A DNA stretch of 64,000 bases from Larus michahellis (Eukaryota > Chordata > Aves > Charadriiformes > Laridae), in NCBI RefSeq assembly GCF_964199755.1, contig NC_133901.1, positions 11,237,556 to 11,301,555 of the forward strand, written 5' to 3'. Under the pieces are notes generated by a model that was not told the origin of the DNA, ran no database searches, and worked only from the letters and a program-made list of their open reading frames with translations. Of the stretch, positions 22,801 to 39,200 are shown piece after piece. Position 1 is the first letter of the stretch. Every line of letters begins with the position of its first letter. Both the position numbers and the translations under genes were made by a program.

Positions 22801-24716
22801 GATGGGCATTGGTCACCCCAACCCCCTGTGGGTGCACATCAGCAAGGGCACTCCCAGGCCTGGTCAGATTAAAAGGTCTCGAATACGCGTTTTCCTGTCA
22901 CGAAACAAAAATATTTCATGATATGGCTGAGGAGGGAAGTTAAGTCTATAGGACAGCAGTCAGCTTTGCTAAAGTCTAAATAGAGCGTTCCCTCATCAGG
23001 CTATTGGGCACAAAGGTGTGCTTGGACTCTGCCCTACATCTGAAGAGCACACGGGTAATACCCACAAAGTACTGGTTAGCTGAGCTACTCCAGCCCAGCG
23101 TGTCACTGACCTGCTGCTTAGGAAAGGCTCGGCAAATTACGGGTGTATTTGTAAAGGCCATGAGATCTCCTCACTCCCTTGGCACTTGCAGCCTCCGGGT
23201 GCCCTGAAACAAACCTAGATGGCGAGAAAAATCAGGGCCCCTTCTCTTCTCCCACTGCCCCTGAAAGCTATGAGCAATGAAAGGCGGGGGGGGACGACAC
23301 TGAGCAGAGACTCGCAGACCTGAACAATGGCAGCACAAAGGATCCTGCGGGAGCTGCTAGCGTGCCCCAAAGGGGAGGCATCCCCAGAGCACTCTGAAAA
23401 GCAGGTATTTGTCTTCACCATTACAGCAATCAAACATATTTTCCTAGGAGCCATTCCACACGTGCACACGCACGGAACGCAGCACACCACAAACGAGGGC
23501 AGAGCGGTTCAAGAAGCAGAATTTTGTCCAGAGGCATGGGCAAAGCTTTCCTAGCTCCATCTGCTCTGACGTGTCTCCCTTGGTACCCATTCATTTCTGG
23601 TCACTACCCTTGTCTCCTCACAGCACAATGGCTCCTTTCAAATCACACCGTAGCCTCATAACAGCCTCTCTCCCACCAAAACTGGGACTGTTTCCTTCAG
23701 ACACCTGATGAAATCCATCTACGTTGGAAAGCCTTCCAGCTCGAGCGCTCTTACCCTGCCCTGGGCTCCGTCAGGTCCCCTTCCCCTGGCACCCGAGCCT
23801 TTGCAATTTGCTGGAAGTGGGGTGATGTTGCTTGTCTGGCACACAGCCTCGTATGCCAGTAACGCTCTGTAATAACAGCCGCCATGCCTGCGGGACAAGC
23901 GGGCTGTCAGCGATAAGAGCAGTTGGTGCGTGGATCATAGCTTAGCACTGGTGGTAGGAAGACCAGCCAGTATTTCCCCTCCCGACTATAAATTGGGAGC
24001 TCCCTCTGCAGCCCTGTCCTGATCCTGCAGTTCCCATACAGGGAACTTGCCCTGTCCCCCGGTCCTGGTGTCCTGCTGTCCCTGCCCAGGGAGAGGGAGC
24101 AGCAGGAGCACACGAGGCCATGGTTTTCTTACACACGAGAAACCGCAGCTCCTCAGTACGCTCTAAGCAAAAGGGCAAATAAGCAAGAACATGCCGCGTG
24201 TGAAGTAAGGAGAAGGCTGTTAGAGAGAAGTCCCGGGGTGGGGGGAGGGGCGGGCTGGGAACTCGGCAAGGCAACCCCAAATCCACTGCAGAAGCGGGCA
24301 GGGAATATCAAGGCAGCCCCCGGCCTTGCTGAAGTGAGAAAACGGCAAAACGCGACAGCTGGAGTTGCCAGCAAGTGCTACGCTGACTGCGAGAAACAGC
24401 GCGCCCAACCGGAGCCGAAGCGTTTTCTGAAGACGGCAACTGTGGATGTAGGGCAGAAAGCCCAGTGTCCTCTCTAGCACTTTCTCCACAACTTACTGAA
24501 TACAGTTCAGCACAAAACCGCTGCCCTCTGTTCCTGGGCAATCCCTACACTGCCAGCGTGCGTGTCCCTCCTCAGGTCTATCGGAGGCCAGCAGGCGAGA
24601 GGCCCTATGCAGAAGGTCACGCTTGTTTTGAGCACGTGATGCTTAAGGTGGCAGCCAAAGGGAAAGGCGAGAAGGGAGAACAGGCAACGGAAAACAAAAC
24701 CAAACGCGTCTTCAGT
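19857..24716. other. Intergenic region between INPP5D promoter and NEU2 3' end
   Basis: About 4.9 kb. Short frames occur on both strands but none resembles a known protein or has exon-like borders. No RNA gene or clear transposon was seen. Confidence 0.7.
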
Positions 24717-24731
24717 TTTAATATGTTTAAT
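24717..24731 (-). terminator. Candidate NEU2 polyadenylation signals (two ATTAAA hexamers)
   Basis: Read on the minus strand, ATTAAA occurs at 24722-24717 and again at 24731-24726, about 155-165 nt past the NEU2 stop. ATTAAA is the commonest variant of AATAAA. No canonical AATAAA was seen closer. Use of the site is inferred from position only. Confidence 0.4.
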
Positions 24732-24883
24732 AGACTTTGTAACCTACAGACGCCACAAGCCAACGCCAAACTAAGGTTGCAGGAGGAGTACAAAAATGTT
24801 TTGCTGAAAGATGAGAAGCGACAGTGAAAAGAAGTATCGGCAAAGGTGTTTTTCAGAGGGATGCTAATGGAAAGCCTCAAGAC

Positions 24884-27778
<2,895 letters not shown>

Positions 27779-27782
27779 TGTG

Positions 27783-27999
27783 CTAGGGAGAAGAAGACAA
27801 AATGCACCGCATTTTGACCCACCCCTAGCCCAGCAAAATGTGACGGGGTAGATTCCACAGCTTTTTGCCCTCCCTGCTGAGGGGGACCATCCTGCCTCAA
27901 AACATAATTTCTGCAACTTTCAGCTTTGTCTTTTTCTTGTGCTTTTCCAGAAGGAACCCACGTGTCGCATGCTAGCTGGCAACGCGGACCAGACTTACC
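27783..27999 (-). other. NEU2: Probable NEU2 5'-UTR intron (216 nt) with an upstream non-coding exon ending at 27999
   Basis: A perfect consensus donor (CCTGGG|GTAAGT on the minus strand, intron starting at 27998) lies 220 bp upstream of the NEU2 ATG. The acceptor TTCTTCTCCCTAG|CACAATGG sits 4 nt before the ATG. Together they define a 216-nt intron (27998-27783) after a leader exon whose 5' end could not be placed. No coding sequence was seen in the leader. Splicing is inferred from site quality only. Confidence 0.5.
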
Positions 28000-28381
28000 C
28001 CAGGAACAGCCTGGGTGATCTTACTAGAGTGATGTAAGGTTAAGTACGCTAAACACAATTAATGAAAAGGCTGTCTGTGGTTTGTTTTTTTTTCTTTTTA
28101 ATTAAATTCACAGGCTGGGATTTTTGTGGGTTTGCTTTGTAATTCAGAAGATTGTTGATAATCAAACATTATAGTATTTTCCTGCAGAAGATCGTTACTG
28201 TCTTTGTTGATGGTGTTTCAAAAACCAGCACAGAACTTCTGCTTTGCCAAACATGACTTAAAATCCCATATAAACGACACACCGCAGCAATCCCTGACCC
28301 CAGCTGTGCCCCTGTTTGAGGACGGTAAGCACTGAGCATGAAAAGAGAAAGAAAGAGAACGTTCCTCCCTGCCTAAGATGA

Positions 28382-28726
<345 letters not shown>

Positions 28727-29899
28727 ATGCATCTCTGACATGATGCACCAGAAACTGAAGGCCTGAATATCCTCTGCTCAGCAAAGGGGAGGGGGGGGGT
28801 GGGTCGAGGGAAAAAAAAATAATAAATAAACCAAGCCTTAGATGTCTGACGCAGTGAGTGGGTAGGAATGGCAGGGAGAAGATGACAATACACTATGAGT
28901 AAGAAATCCAAATGCCTCCTACCTCGGCTGAGGCAAGACTTGCGGTGCTCTTCGTCGAGGATTCTCCTATTTACCTAAATCTTGGAAAGCGCTAGAGTGG
29001 CTACTGGCCACGTATCAGATTCCTTATGTTTTTGAAGACTGCCTTGATAACTTGGGACCAGCTGGAGGCAAACTGAAGATTGATTATGCAGCTGCAGAGT
29101 GCAAGTACCTACCTGGAGAACAGTTTCCACTCTTTTGTATCACAAGAGAAAAGATTATATTAGCCAGCATAACTAACATAGACTTGATTAACAATTTCAT
29201 TTTATTTCCTGGGTGCTGATTACTGAGTTAGGACAGCAGAGGTGAGCTAAATTCATCCTCCTCAGACACCACCATCATGTTATGCTCTATCCAGATCCAT
29301 AGCTAGGCAGCAAATATTCAAATGTTCCTTCCTTTCACCTTCCAGATGCCATAAATACCAGAGATCGCAGCACTGATCAAAAAGGTCTGAATGGCACTGG
29401 TTTAGCTCAAGCCAGCTGTACAGACCCCAGCAAGCCCCAGCCCCGCTGCCACTCAGGTGCAAAGCCGCTGGAGACACAAGTCTTATCTCCAAAGGGTAGC
29501 TGCTCGCTCCTCACTGTCACTGACAATACGGCAGTCTGAGAAAAGGCAGCGAAACTGCTACTGTACAGAGACGTTACCACAATTTGATCGCAGCTTTCCG
29601 TGCAACAACATGAAGAAAATAAGAAGACCTTCCTAGGACGAATAACTGTGCTGTTCACTACTTACCAGCACGGATCTGGCTATTTATACAGACCACAGTC
29701 GTGGCTGTGTTCTCATAGCTCCTGAAACAGAAGCTCGCTAGAGTGCTTCCAGACTATTTAAAGGGAGATTATTTAAAGGCAGATTAGTCAGCCTGCCTAG
29801 TGCAGCACAGGTTCCCTAGCATCCCTGCTCATGATGCCATTCTGATATCGCAGTCCTGCTCTAGGGCCAGGCAAGAAGGAGGCCAAAACCAAAACAAAC

Positions 29900-30093
29900 A
29901 AAAGGAAAAGAAAAAGAAAAAGAAAAAGAAAAAGAAAAAGAAAAAGAAAAAGAAAAAGAAAAAGAGAAAAAGAAAAAAGAAAAAAGAAAAAAGAAAAAGA
30001 AAAAGAAAAAGAAAAAGAAAAAGAAAAAGAAAAAGAAAAAGAAAAAGAAAAAGAAAAAGAAAAAGAAAAAGAAAAAGAAAAAGGAAAGAGAGA
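29900..30093 (+). repeat. Hexanucleotide (AAAAAG)n array, 194 bp, all purine
   Basis: A nearly perfect run of AAAAAG units with a short G-enriched interruption near 29965. The plus strand is purely A and G across the whole interval. The lysine/arginine-rich plus frame and the FSFS minus frame are repeat artefacts. Confidence 0.97.
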
Positions 30094-30431
30094 TCTAGGC
30101 TGCCCCACGGAGCCCCCTAGGCAAAGCCAAGAGGCCAGTGCCACGGGAGGCTGTGCTGCAGCCTACGGCACCCGAGTCCCTCCTGCATGAGCCTGTCATC
30201 TGCAGGCATCCCTGCCCAGGCTCTCGGCCCCTTTGTGAGATGCTCAGCGTGGGTGTCACAACACTCTTCTTTTCCTCCTATTGCCACATGGGGATTGAGG
30301 GAAGGTGGGATGTTAAAAGGCTGGGAATAGCTGCCATAGAAACAAGCCGGAGGTTCCTGGACACAGCGCCCGCGACTATAATCAAGGAAAACACTAGAAG
30401 CAAGTGACTCTTCCAGAGACTGAACAAGGGA

Positions 30432-30480
30432 TATGTGTGAGTGTGTGTGTGTACACAAATACACACATTTGTATATATAC
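30432..30480. repeat. TG/CA microsatellite
   Basis: GTGTGTGTGT followed by ACACAAATACACACA; simple sequence. Confidence 0.8.
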
Positions 30481-30705
30481 TCCCTACATGCAATGTGGGT
30501 ATTATGTCTGTTTGCATATATATACATACACACTATGTATCCATCTGCAGAGAAACTCTCCCATCCCTTTTTAAACACGCTTAAAGCCAGTGTTCAGCTT
30601 CTTCTACCTTGTCCCTCGTGGATCCTCAAGCAGCGGCTGAGTCACAACAGTTTGAGTTTCACACAATCAAAAATGCAGAAACTTTAAATTAGCTTAAAGA
30701 TCTTT

Positions 30706-30742
30706 TTATATATATATATAAAAATATATATATATATATAAA
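30706..30742. repeat. (TA)n microsatellite
   Basis: Two TA runs separated by AAAA. Confidence 0.9.
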
Positions 30743-30866
30743 TAATAGTGCTGCTTTAGATACTTATCCAGCCAATTGAGAGGAATTGATTTTTCTTTTG
30801 ATGCCTACCCATTTTCAAAGGCCAAAACCCTAGCTACATGCTCCTGAATAAGAGAGAAGTAAAATT

Positions 30867-30904
30867 AGCAAATCATCGGCAGGACAGCAAATCATCGGCA
30901 GGAC
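30867..30904. repeat. 19-bp perfect tandem duplication
   Basis: AGCAAATCATCGGCAGGAC occurs twice head to tail (30867-30885 and 30886-30904). Confidence 0.95.
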
Positions 30905-33191
30905 AGGCACATGAAGAGTGTTCAAAAGCTCACACTCTCGCACTGCAGGAATTCAAATCACACATGCCGGTCCCTCCGAGATTAAATTGACATGGGACGC
31001 ACGTGTCCATGACACTGCTTTGTTCCTACACCCTACTGAAGGAGGCAGCAGCGTTGCAGCCAGCATGATTGAAGTGTGTAGACCACAGCAGTATCTTTTG
31101 AAAGACCAAGAGCTATAACTGGAAAAAAAGACTAACTGCTGGGAACACAAAGGCCTGGAACACAAGCAGGAGACTGGAGAGCTGTACACAAAGCAACAAC
31201 AGCTGCTCAGGCCTGGGTCAATTCAGCCACCTTGGAGAGAAAAGTTAGCTGGAGTTCTGTGAGGTAAAGGGGTGAGAAAGGGGAAGCGGAGTTGTGGGAA
31301 TTTTTTCCTAGGAGAAAAAGAGTCAGCTGGTAACCTCTTTCCAGATGACCGAGGTGCTAGTGAGGAGAAGGCGAATTTATCACGTAGCCATTAAGCCAGT
31401 ATTCCCTTCTGCGTTACTTACTGGAGTTTCGAATTTATTTCCCAGGCTTACCCTTGTGAAGCATCCTATTCCGAGAGACGGGCGTTTACCTGCAATTCCT
31501 CTCCAAGGCACCAGGGAAGCTGCTGCGCCGAGATCCAGTACCTCACCTCCAGGCAGAACTGGGCGGACAGGGAGAAAGAAGGTCACAGTGGAAACACCTA
31601 AGGAAACCATTACTCATAGTTTGCAAGTCATACAGCTGTAATGCTTTCCAAAGCAGAGACTGTTTCCAGCACACCAGAAGAGTCAAAGAAGTAACAGCTG
31701 TCAACAAATGAATCCACGATGGACCTGATGCCTGGAAGGAGCCCAAGGTGCAGTAAGGGATAAGTGCCAGTGGGCACCAGGAGAGGGGACTTGTTCCTTC
31801 CACTTCTGTCCTTCAGGGCAGCTCGCATGGACTTGTCCATGTAGCAGGATGAGCCCTTGCATGTTTATTTTCCTTAACCCTCTCCACAAAAAGTGACTAA
31901 AAAGGATAACATTTCCACTGGCTTCAGCGTCTGCAAAAACCTGTCCTTCACATGTTCGGATCCAAGCTGAAATTACAGGATGTCTTTAAAAACAAACCAG
32001 CAGAAATGCTGAACGTGTTGAACTCCATCCCTGGGTCCCACTCACAGTGCTCTGCACTCGGGGTAGGAGGCAGCTTGTTCTTGAAGGAATTCGGATAGCA
32101 CCCCAGAAAACAAAACCAACCCATTTAGGGAGGTTTTGGGGGGAAAACACAAACAAAGAAACAAAAAAATCACCTAAGACAGTCAAGGACGAAATACAAA
32201 TAAAATTCTGCCTTCCAAGGCAAGCACAAGAATCCAGGTCAGGTTGTCTCTACTCAGCCTCAGACCTGGACTTACAGTGTTTTCCAAGCTTATAAAAGTC
32301 ACCTAAGCGCTATGCTGAAATACATTTCTTGTTTCACACAAAGAAAATGAGACATTTCCATTGGGATATTGCATCGAGGGGGGCCAGGAGTAGCCACATT
32401 CCAGTTTTATAGGACTGGTAGGAAACTGTTTGCTTCTAGAATACTTGCTACACATCATATTCCTACGTGCAAGCCTTTATTCCTATCTAAACGGCATGAC
32501 ACTGCTTATTTCTGCCAAAGCCCAGCATCAGAGCGCTCCATCTCCAGCTTTTTTATGCCCCTAGACCAGATGCTACACTAAATCTAGGCTATGGGGCTTC
32601 TTAACAAGCCAGACAGCACATGTTTAGTCAAATAACGTGGAGTTAGAAAGGAGAGTTATCAGCAAGACCTGCCAAACAATTAAACTTTAAACAAACTAAG
32701 ACATTCAGAATACAAAACTGAAAAGGCGCAGAACTGGAATTACTTTAATCCAGCAGCCAATTGGATTAAACTTTTTAACCGTGCTAGAAAGTTTTTCTTG
32801 TGGTAAAAGCTTCGTCCCACACTTAGAAAGGGATTTTCAGCCTCCCCAGTACATGCTTTCCTAAACAATTAATCCAGTTCTGCTTTTAAGATGTTGTGGC
32901 TCAGCCCGGCAGTAGCTCCTGTGCCTTAAAGTGCAGGTTTTTTTGGCACTAGAGAGGAATTACATGAAACAGCAGTATTTTCCTTAGCATATGTTTGGTG
33001 GAGGAATACACAAACTGCACTCCTACCTGAACTTACAAAATGTTGTATTTACCTTTTTAGTTCCTAGCAATATCCACTGTTATGAAAAAGTTGGGTTGGT
33101 TTTTTTCTTTTAAAAAAAAAAAAAGAAAACCAAAAAAAAAGGAAAAAGAAATACCTCTTTCACTCTGTGTCTCCTGGAAGTCACGTCAAAC

Positions 33192-33204
33192 GGGGGGGGG
33201 GGGG
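33192..33204 (+). repeat. Poly-G run
   Basis: Thirteen consecutive G bases, about 70 bp after an A-rich run (33111-33141). Confidence 0.9.
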
Positions 33205-36200
33205 AAACAAAACCAAAAAACCCCAAAAGCACTCCTATTGGATTAGATAAAAGGGAGGCTCACCACACTCTCACCAACTAGTCTCCAACCTGCAAAATTA
33301 TTTATATTGGCAGCAACGTCAACTGTCTCGGATCCCCGAGAAAAGCCAGCAGCTGATATGTATACACAAGCTGACATTTAAATAGCAAACCTGTTTTGCA
33401 TATAAGGGGAGGTTCCATATGAGCTGGACAAGCACTAGGGAAAGACTTTTAAATTAACGTAGTAATTAAACAGCATATTTCTACCTGCATGGACTGACAA
33501 GCACTGCGGAACAGCTGTTGTTTCTAATGGTTATACAGTTCAGCGTGCCATCTTATTTCTTGGTCCTCTTTGCGCTCCTCCTACCCTTGTGCTGAGGAGA
33601 GGAATGTTGCTCTGGCCCCAGCACACGGACTCCCGGCGCTTCCTCTCAGGGCGCTCCTGAGCTCTGGGAAAGTTTGCCAAAAGAACCCAGAAAATAGTTA
33701 CAGCCAGCAGGTGAGGGTGCTGTGATACCCCAACATCGTCCTCTGCTGGCTGCACCCACCCCCCACCCACCAGCGCGCTGTTTCTGGATGGAGAACTGGG
33801 TGAACCCAGGAGTCCGCCGGCAGCAGCAGAGGAATGACGTGCTGGTGCCCGCGGGTGCAGCTCTCAGCAGCCTCCCTGGAGGCGGCCAGGGCCAAACCGT
33901 CCCCCAGCTGCAGTCAACGGGCTAGCGGGCAGAGTATAGCTGAGGGTCCCAGCTGAGGAAGAAGAGGACACCATCGCCCCTCCTGCCAGCTGTGCCCTGG
34001 CTGGCTTAGAAGCACCTGCAGCTGCTGGGAGTACCCAAGCAAATGATTTCACGACTATCTTGTGCTACTCCTCTGATGTTGGGCTGCTGCTGGCAGAGAT
34101 GACCTCTTCCTATCCCATTCCTCGCTGTTTCTCTTGCTTTCCTCTCTTCTCTACAGTGTTCCCATTGCTGCCATTAGGGCTTCTTGTCTTTGCAGTGATC
34201 TGAAAAAAAATGAAAATAACGATCCTGCAAACAGACCTTGCCAGTAATGAAAAAGGAGGAAGAAAAAATCTTCTCATTTTTTGGTGGCAGCTGTGGCCGA
34301 TCTGTGCCAGCCAAATAGGGAGTTGCAAAGATGTGGATTTACAACCAATCAACCAAATTAATGTAAGGCTTCTGTATTACAGTCTTTCCTCTCTCTTGAG
34401 CAACCCTGTATCACTTTTTGTGCCAGCACTGATGCTCATCTTACCTTGGCAGGCCATCAGAGGATGTCAGTCTGGCAGAAAACTAATCCACAGGAATAAA
34501 AAAAAAAAAAGAAAAAAAAAGTAAACAGTTTTCTGCTCGGTCACTGTCCTGGACTGCGTCAGCAGAAGTCAGGCAAGCAACAGGATCTGCAGTAGGAGAA
34601 GGAGTAGGAGCACGAAGCTGTTGACAGGACAGGAGGAGCAGACTCACCTCTCGACTGGCAACCGGCCATTAGATCAAATTAGCCGTATTGTAAAACCACA
34701 CCCCATGTTTACAAGCCTCACCTAACCGGGCAAGTAAAGCATTGCCTTAACTGGGACGCACAAGAGAAGCCTAAGGGCTTTTGTACCTCACTGCTTTACC
34801 TGGAATCAAACAATAGTCAATGTGCGGAAAAGTCCCTCCAGAGACAACACGCTGATATCCACCAGATAATAACTTTTAACAGTGACTCCTGGAGACAATC
34901 CAGAATCAAGAAACAGAAGCAATTAAGGAAGGAAGAGAGACACTGAAGAGGCTGCTAAGGTACAGTCTGCCAGAAAGCCAGACGTGAATGATTGCTTTGT
35001 GGATTTCTTCACCTTTTTTCTGCTTCTTGGCTAACAGCGCTGTTACTGAGGTGGTGTTCTGAGTCACACGCTGCACTTCTGCAGCCAGAAAACCAATAAA
35101 TGCTCGTTTGTTTAATAGAAATCACCTTCCTGGCCGCCGCTTAAAACTGGTTGTCCATCTCTTCTTAGAGCGGGAAGTCCCAAACGTGCCTTCCTGTGGT
35201 GGCGATGGTTCCCTGCTCTACGTTGGCAGCACGCATGTGGCACAGCGGCCGTGCCTCTGGCCACCTCCCGTCACCCAGCTCCCCTACCCAGACCCTTCCT
35301 CCCCAGGCAAGGTCCCCACCTTCCTCCCCAGCCAGCTGGGGTGTCCTCCCTTCAGCCCACTCCCCGGGGCAGCTATCGGACATGGCTGTGCAGGGGGTAA
35401 CAGCCTAGAATGGCTAAAACGGCTCCCAAAATGCAGGACGCGCTGCCCAGTCCTGTTTTGCGGTTAACCCGGGGCCCGTGCAGGACAACCGCGCAGTCCA
35501 CAGACGGGCGCCCTGCGGTGCTTCCCCTGTGTGGCCACCGCCCAGCGCGGCCAGCAGCCAGGCCTCCAGCGCAGTTCCTCCGACGCTAGCCCACACTGCA
35601 GCCCTCCCTCTGCAAAACATCGTCCTCCCCGGCAAAAGTGCTTTTTTTCCAAGCAGCAGGTTGTGTGCTGCAACTATTCTACAAAACCATTCCTTGCTAA
35701 CTATGAAAAATGGTTGCCTCGGTGTAGACGTGCTGTGTTTGACACCCCACCCCCCCTCTCCTTGGGGTGTAAATCAAAATGAGTGTCACCAGTGAAGTTT
35801 AAAATGGGTAAAGGTCTGCGGAGAATCAAGCTCTTCACTTCTATTGTTCCACGCTTACTTCATTGCCCTTATAGCTGATTGTTGTAATGAAAACGTTTTT
35901 AAAAAGGTTAAAAAATGCAAATGGGGTGTGTGGGTGCATTAATAAGAGGATATAAAAATAATGCAGAAGATAATATAACGACAGAATACTGAACAATGGA
36001 GCATTTGCATTCGGAGGACCATGTTCAATTTCGGGTGCCACCTCTTAGGAAAGATATAGCAATAGCTGCAAATGAAGGCTAAGAAAAAGAACAGAGAAGC
36101 TAACGCTCGTAAGCGTATGGGAAAAGAAATCAGTGGGAAAACAAGAGAGATTACATTTAATGGGTGATACCTAGTCCGTTTGAAATGATCTACGTGTATT

Positions 36201-39200
36201 TCCCTTCAGAAGTGTTCAAACCTGAATCCGTTGATTCCTTCAACTATTAGAAAGGCAAGCCCGGCTCAGGTAAGCAGTATTTTTGCTATGCCGTGCTATG
36301 CAGTGCAGCGGCTGTCATCAGGCAGCTGTAGTTAAAATCAAGAGGTCTTCTGTGGAGTCAGGCCGTGCAAGAGGGCAATTACACCATTCTGCAAGCTTTC
36401 AGTTAAGACGCTATGGGCCGCACTCCAGCCGTGAGGGAATATGGTATACTTTGTGCAGAACATAAATCCTATAGACCTAGGGGCTGAATGGAATTCTGTT
36501 CTGCCAGGGGAAAAGAAAAAAAAAAAAAGGCAAAACAAACAAACAAGAAAAAGCCAAAGTAATAATAATGAATGTAACGTGCAAATGCTAATGGCAGGCA
36601 GGCAACCCCTTTGGGAAACGGGGTTCCTTGGATAAGGAAGCATCTGCCGTTTTCTTTTAATTCCAGCTCTAATTAAGGAAATGAGCCTTTGTGCACATTC
36701 GAAAGCAGCACCTCCCTATCCTTACCAGCTGTACGACCAACAGGTATGAAGGAGCAGGTACTCCTTGGGTTCGTCCCATTTCACACTCCACTGACTCCGG
36801 TTAAGTCGCTTTTGATTTCCATCAGGAGGAGTAAGCAAAGAATTGTACTGCCAGTGCTTCTTTCCCAGTAAATAATAGCCTTTTACAACTTATTTCCTCT
36901 CCTCATGGGAAGAATTGGGCAAAACCCCAAAAATGCTCCTCAACCCAAAGGGCAACAACATCACCCCATGGCAGACCTGTCAGCCTTCTGACACTATGGT
37001 GAGTTGTGGGTTTGCCACAAGGAAGAGACAACGTCCAATGAACAGCCTGCCTATGATACACATCACACCATTTTTCCACTTACTTTGCCCATTTGGAACA
37101 GAAAAAAAACCCAGATATACTTCATCTTCGTAACAAAATGAATGGCACAATCTATGGGAAGCAAAGGAAGAGAGGTGGTGAGATTTACATGCAAAAAGGG
37201 GATTGTAGAAGCAGGATTTATTTAGCCCTCAAAATAGCAACACTGGGAAGGAGTCACTGGAGCAATTTGATGACTGGAAAATGCAATAAAACCGGAGTCC
37301 GTTGCTTCACATCCTCTGCCAGGGCTGGGGCACTCAGATAAGCAGGTCTGAAGCGCAAGGCCAGCCAGATTCAGCCTCGAGCAACTCTTGCGACAGGGAG
37401 GAGCCCAACGCATCCCCCATTCCCGTGTCCTGCTAGCTCACAGACCAGGAGTGCAGAGCTCCAATGGTGACCTTGATTAATCATTACAGGATTAATTGCT
37501 GACAGCCCAGGCCGTGTAAACGGACACTGACACTGGTGGCCATGAAGCTATGATGTCTGACCCCAGAATAACCAAAGCTTTACTCAATGAACATTTAGCC
37601 TTCCACAGAGTAGGCTGGGCATACAGCTGCATTTTAAAAGGAATAGGGCGATGTTGTGACCAATTAAAATATTTTGAGATGAACAAGGCACTTGGCAAGT
37701 TCAGCAAACTTCAAAAAGAAAAGGAAAAAAAAAATCAAAGGAAAGACTAGCATCAAATTCAGCAGGCGATATGGTGCTTTTTGTAAGAGACATTCAAACT
37801 GCAGGCTTAAAAACAAATGAGTTATCCAAGGATGAGGGAAAACTTCTCTCCGAAGTATAGCGCTGCATGGGGATCTACAGGAATTACAGGCTTATTTGGC
37901 TTCCTTTGAAGCGTTGGGCCCTAAGCTGCCCGCAGAAGGGGGACTTTCACAGAATAGCAAGCAAGCCCAGTGGAGAGAACAGCAAACGCAATCCGAATAA
38001 GAAGTCAGAGCACTTCAAGGGAGAAAATTTTAACAGGCATTTGGATGAACAGATCCAAAAAGCCTTAAAATAAAACCAGGCTGGCTCTGCTACATCCACC
38101 CCAGTGCCCAGGTATGCAAACTCACAGGAAATTAAAAAATGGCAACCTAAAAATAGTCGTAAGCATTTAGGTCTTTTCATCTCAAATGGCTGTAAATAAT
38201 GTAAAGCAAGGACAGTTTTTCAGCCAGTGGGCCTTAAAAGTGTAAGCAAATACCATTTACTGTTTCCACTTATTTGAGTTTGCAGATTTGGACCGAAGTT
38301 TCACCCAGTTGTTAAAGATTTATACGGTAGGTTTAACAATGCCCTGTGATTAAGCTTTTGGCACAAGCAGCGCAAAGGACATTCAGGGCATGTTTGTACT
38401 AACTTATCTAGGTAAAGAGAAAGCTGTTCCTTTAAATTATGTTTGCTGTGACTCTGGAAACTGAGCAAACAAAGTCTGAGGGAAACTTCACTCTCAAGCA
38501 GAACTGACAGAAGGTACGAGGACCGAAGGACAGTGATCTTCAGTAGGACATACCTGCCTCAGGATTCACAACTGAATTGCAAATCTTTAACGACTTCGGG
38601 GAGTTTAGTCCAGACTTGTTGGACATACCTCGTCCCGATGGCAAATGAGAGACTGGTTCAGCCCCAGACTGTCAGGTGAGTAAAATCCTGTTCTGGGGGG
38701 GATGCTGGAAGAGGAACAGCCCGAGGAAGAAACCTCAGGCCACAGACAAAGGCACAAATCCAGTGCCCGACAAAGAACTGACTTTGCTCTACAAGCAAGG
38801 TCACACTGAAGGAGCCCTGTGTCACCCGGACAGAGCACAGCCGGGACACTGTTGGAATTCTGGCTGACGGAGAGGAGAGGCACCTTGGCACAGCTTGACA
38901 GGCGCGAAAACCACCGCAGGGAGGAAGCCTAGGCAGAGAGGAGACCCATCCTGCACAGAACGGGCATTAATGTGGCAAACTAAACAGCAAACATCCCCAA
39001 AACCAAGCAACCAAACTGCCTGTCTGTTTCCAAGGGCAGGACAGGTTGCGATTTTTCCTGGCAAATGTTTATGTGTGGTCTTGCTTTAAAAAAACCATAT
39101 AAATAAAATAAAGACAGGAAATATGAAAAACAGCCTGTTTTCCTCCTAAAGGCAGGCTGATCCTTCCCCTTAGCCGATCTTTCCTTTCATTCTCAGGAGA

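Noticed and set aside
29797..30144. Long frames rich in FSFS (minus) and KRKR (plus)
   Set aside because: They translate the AAAAAG array only.
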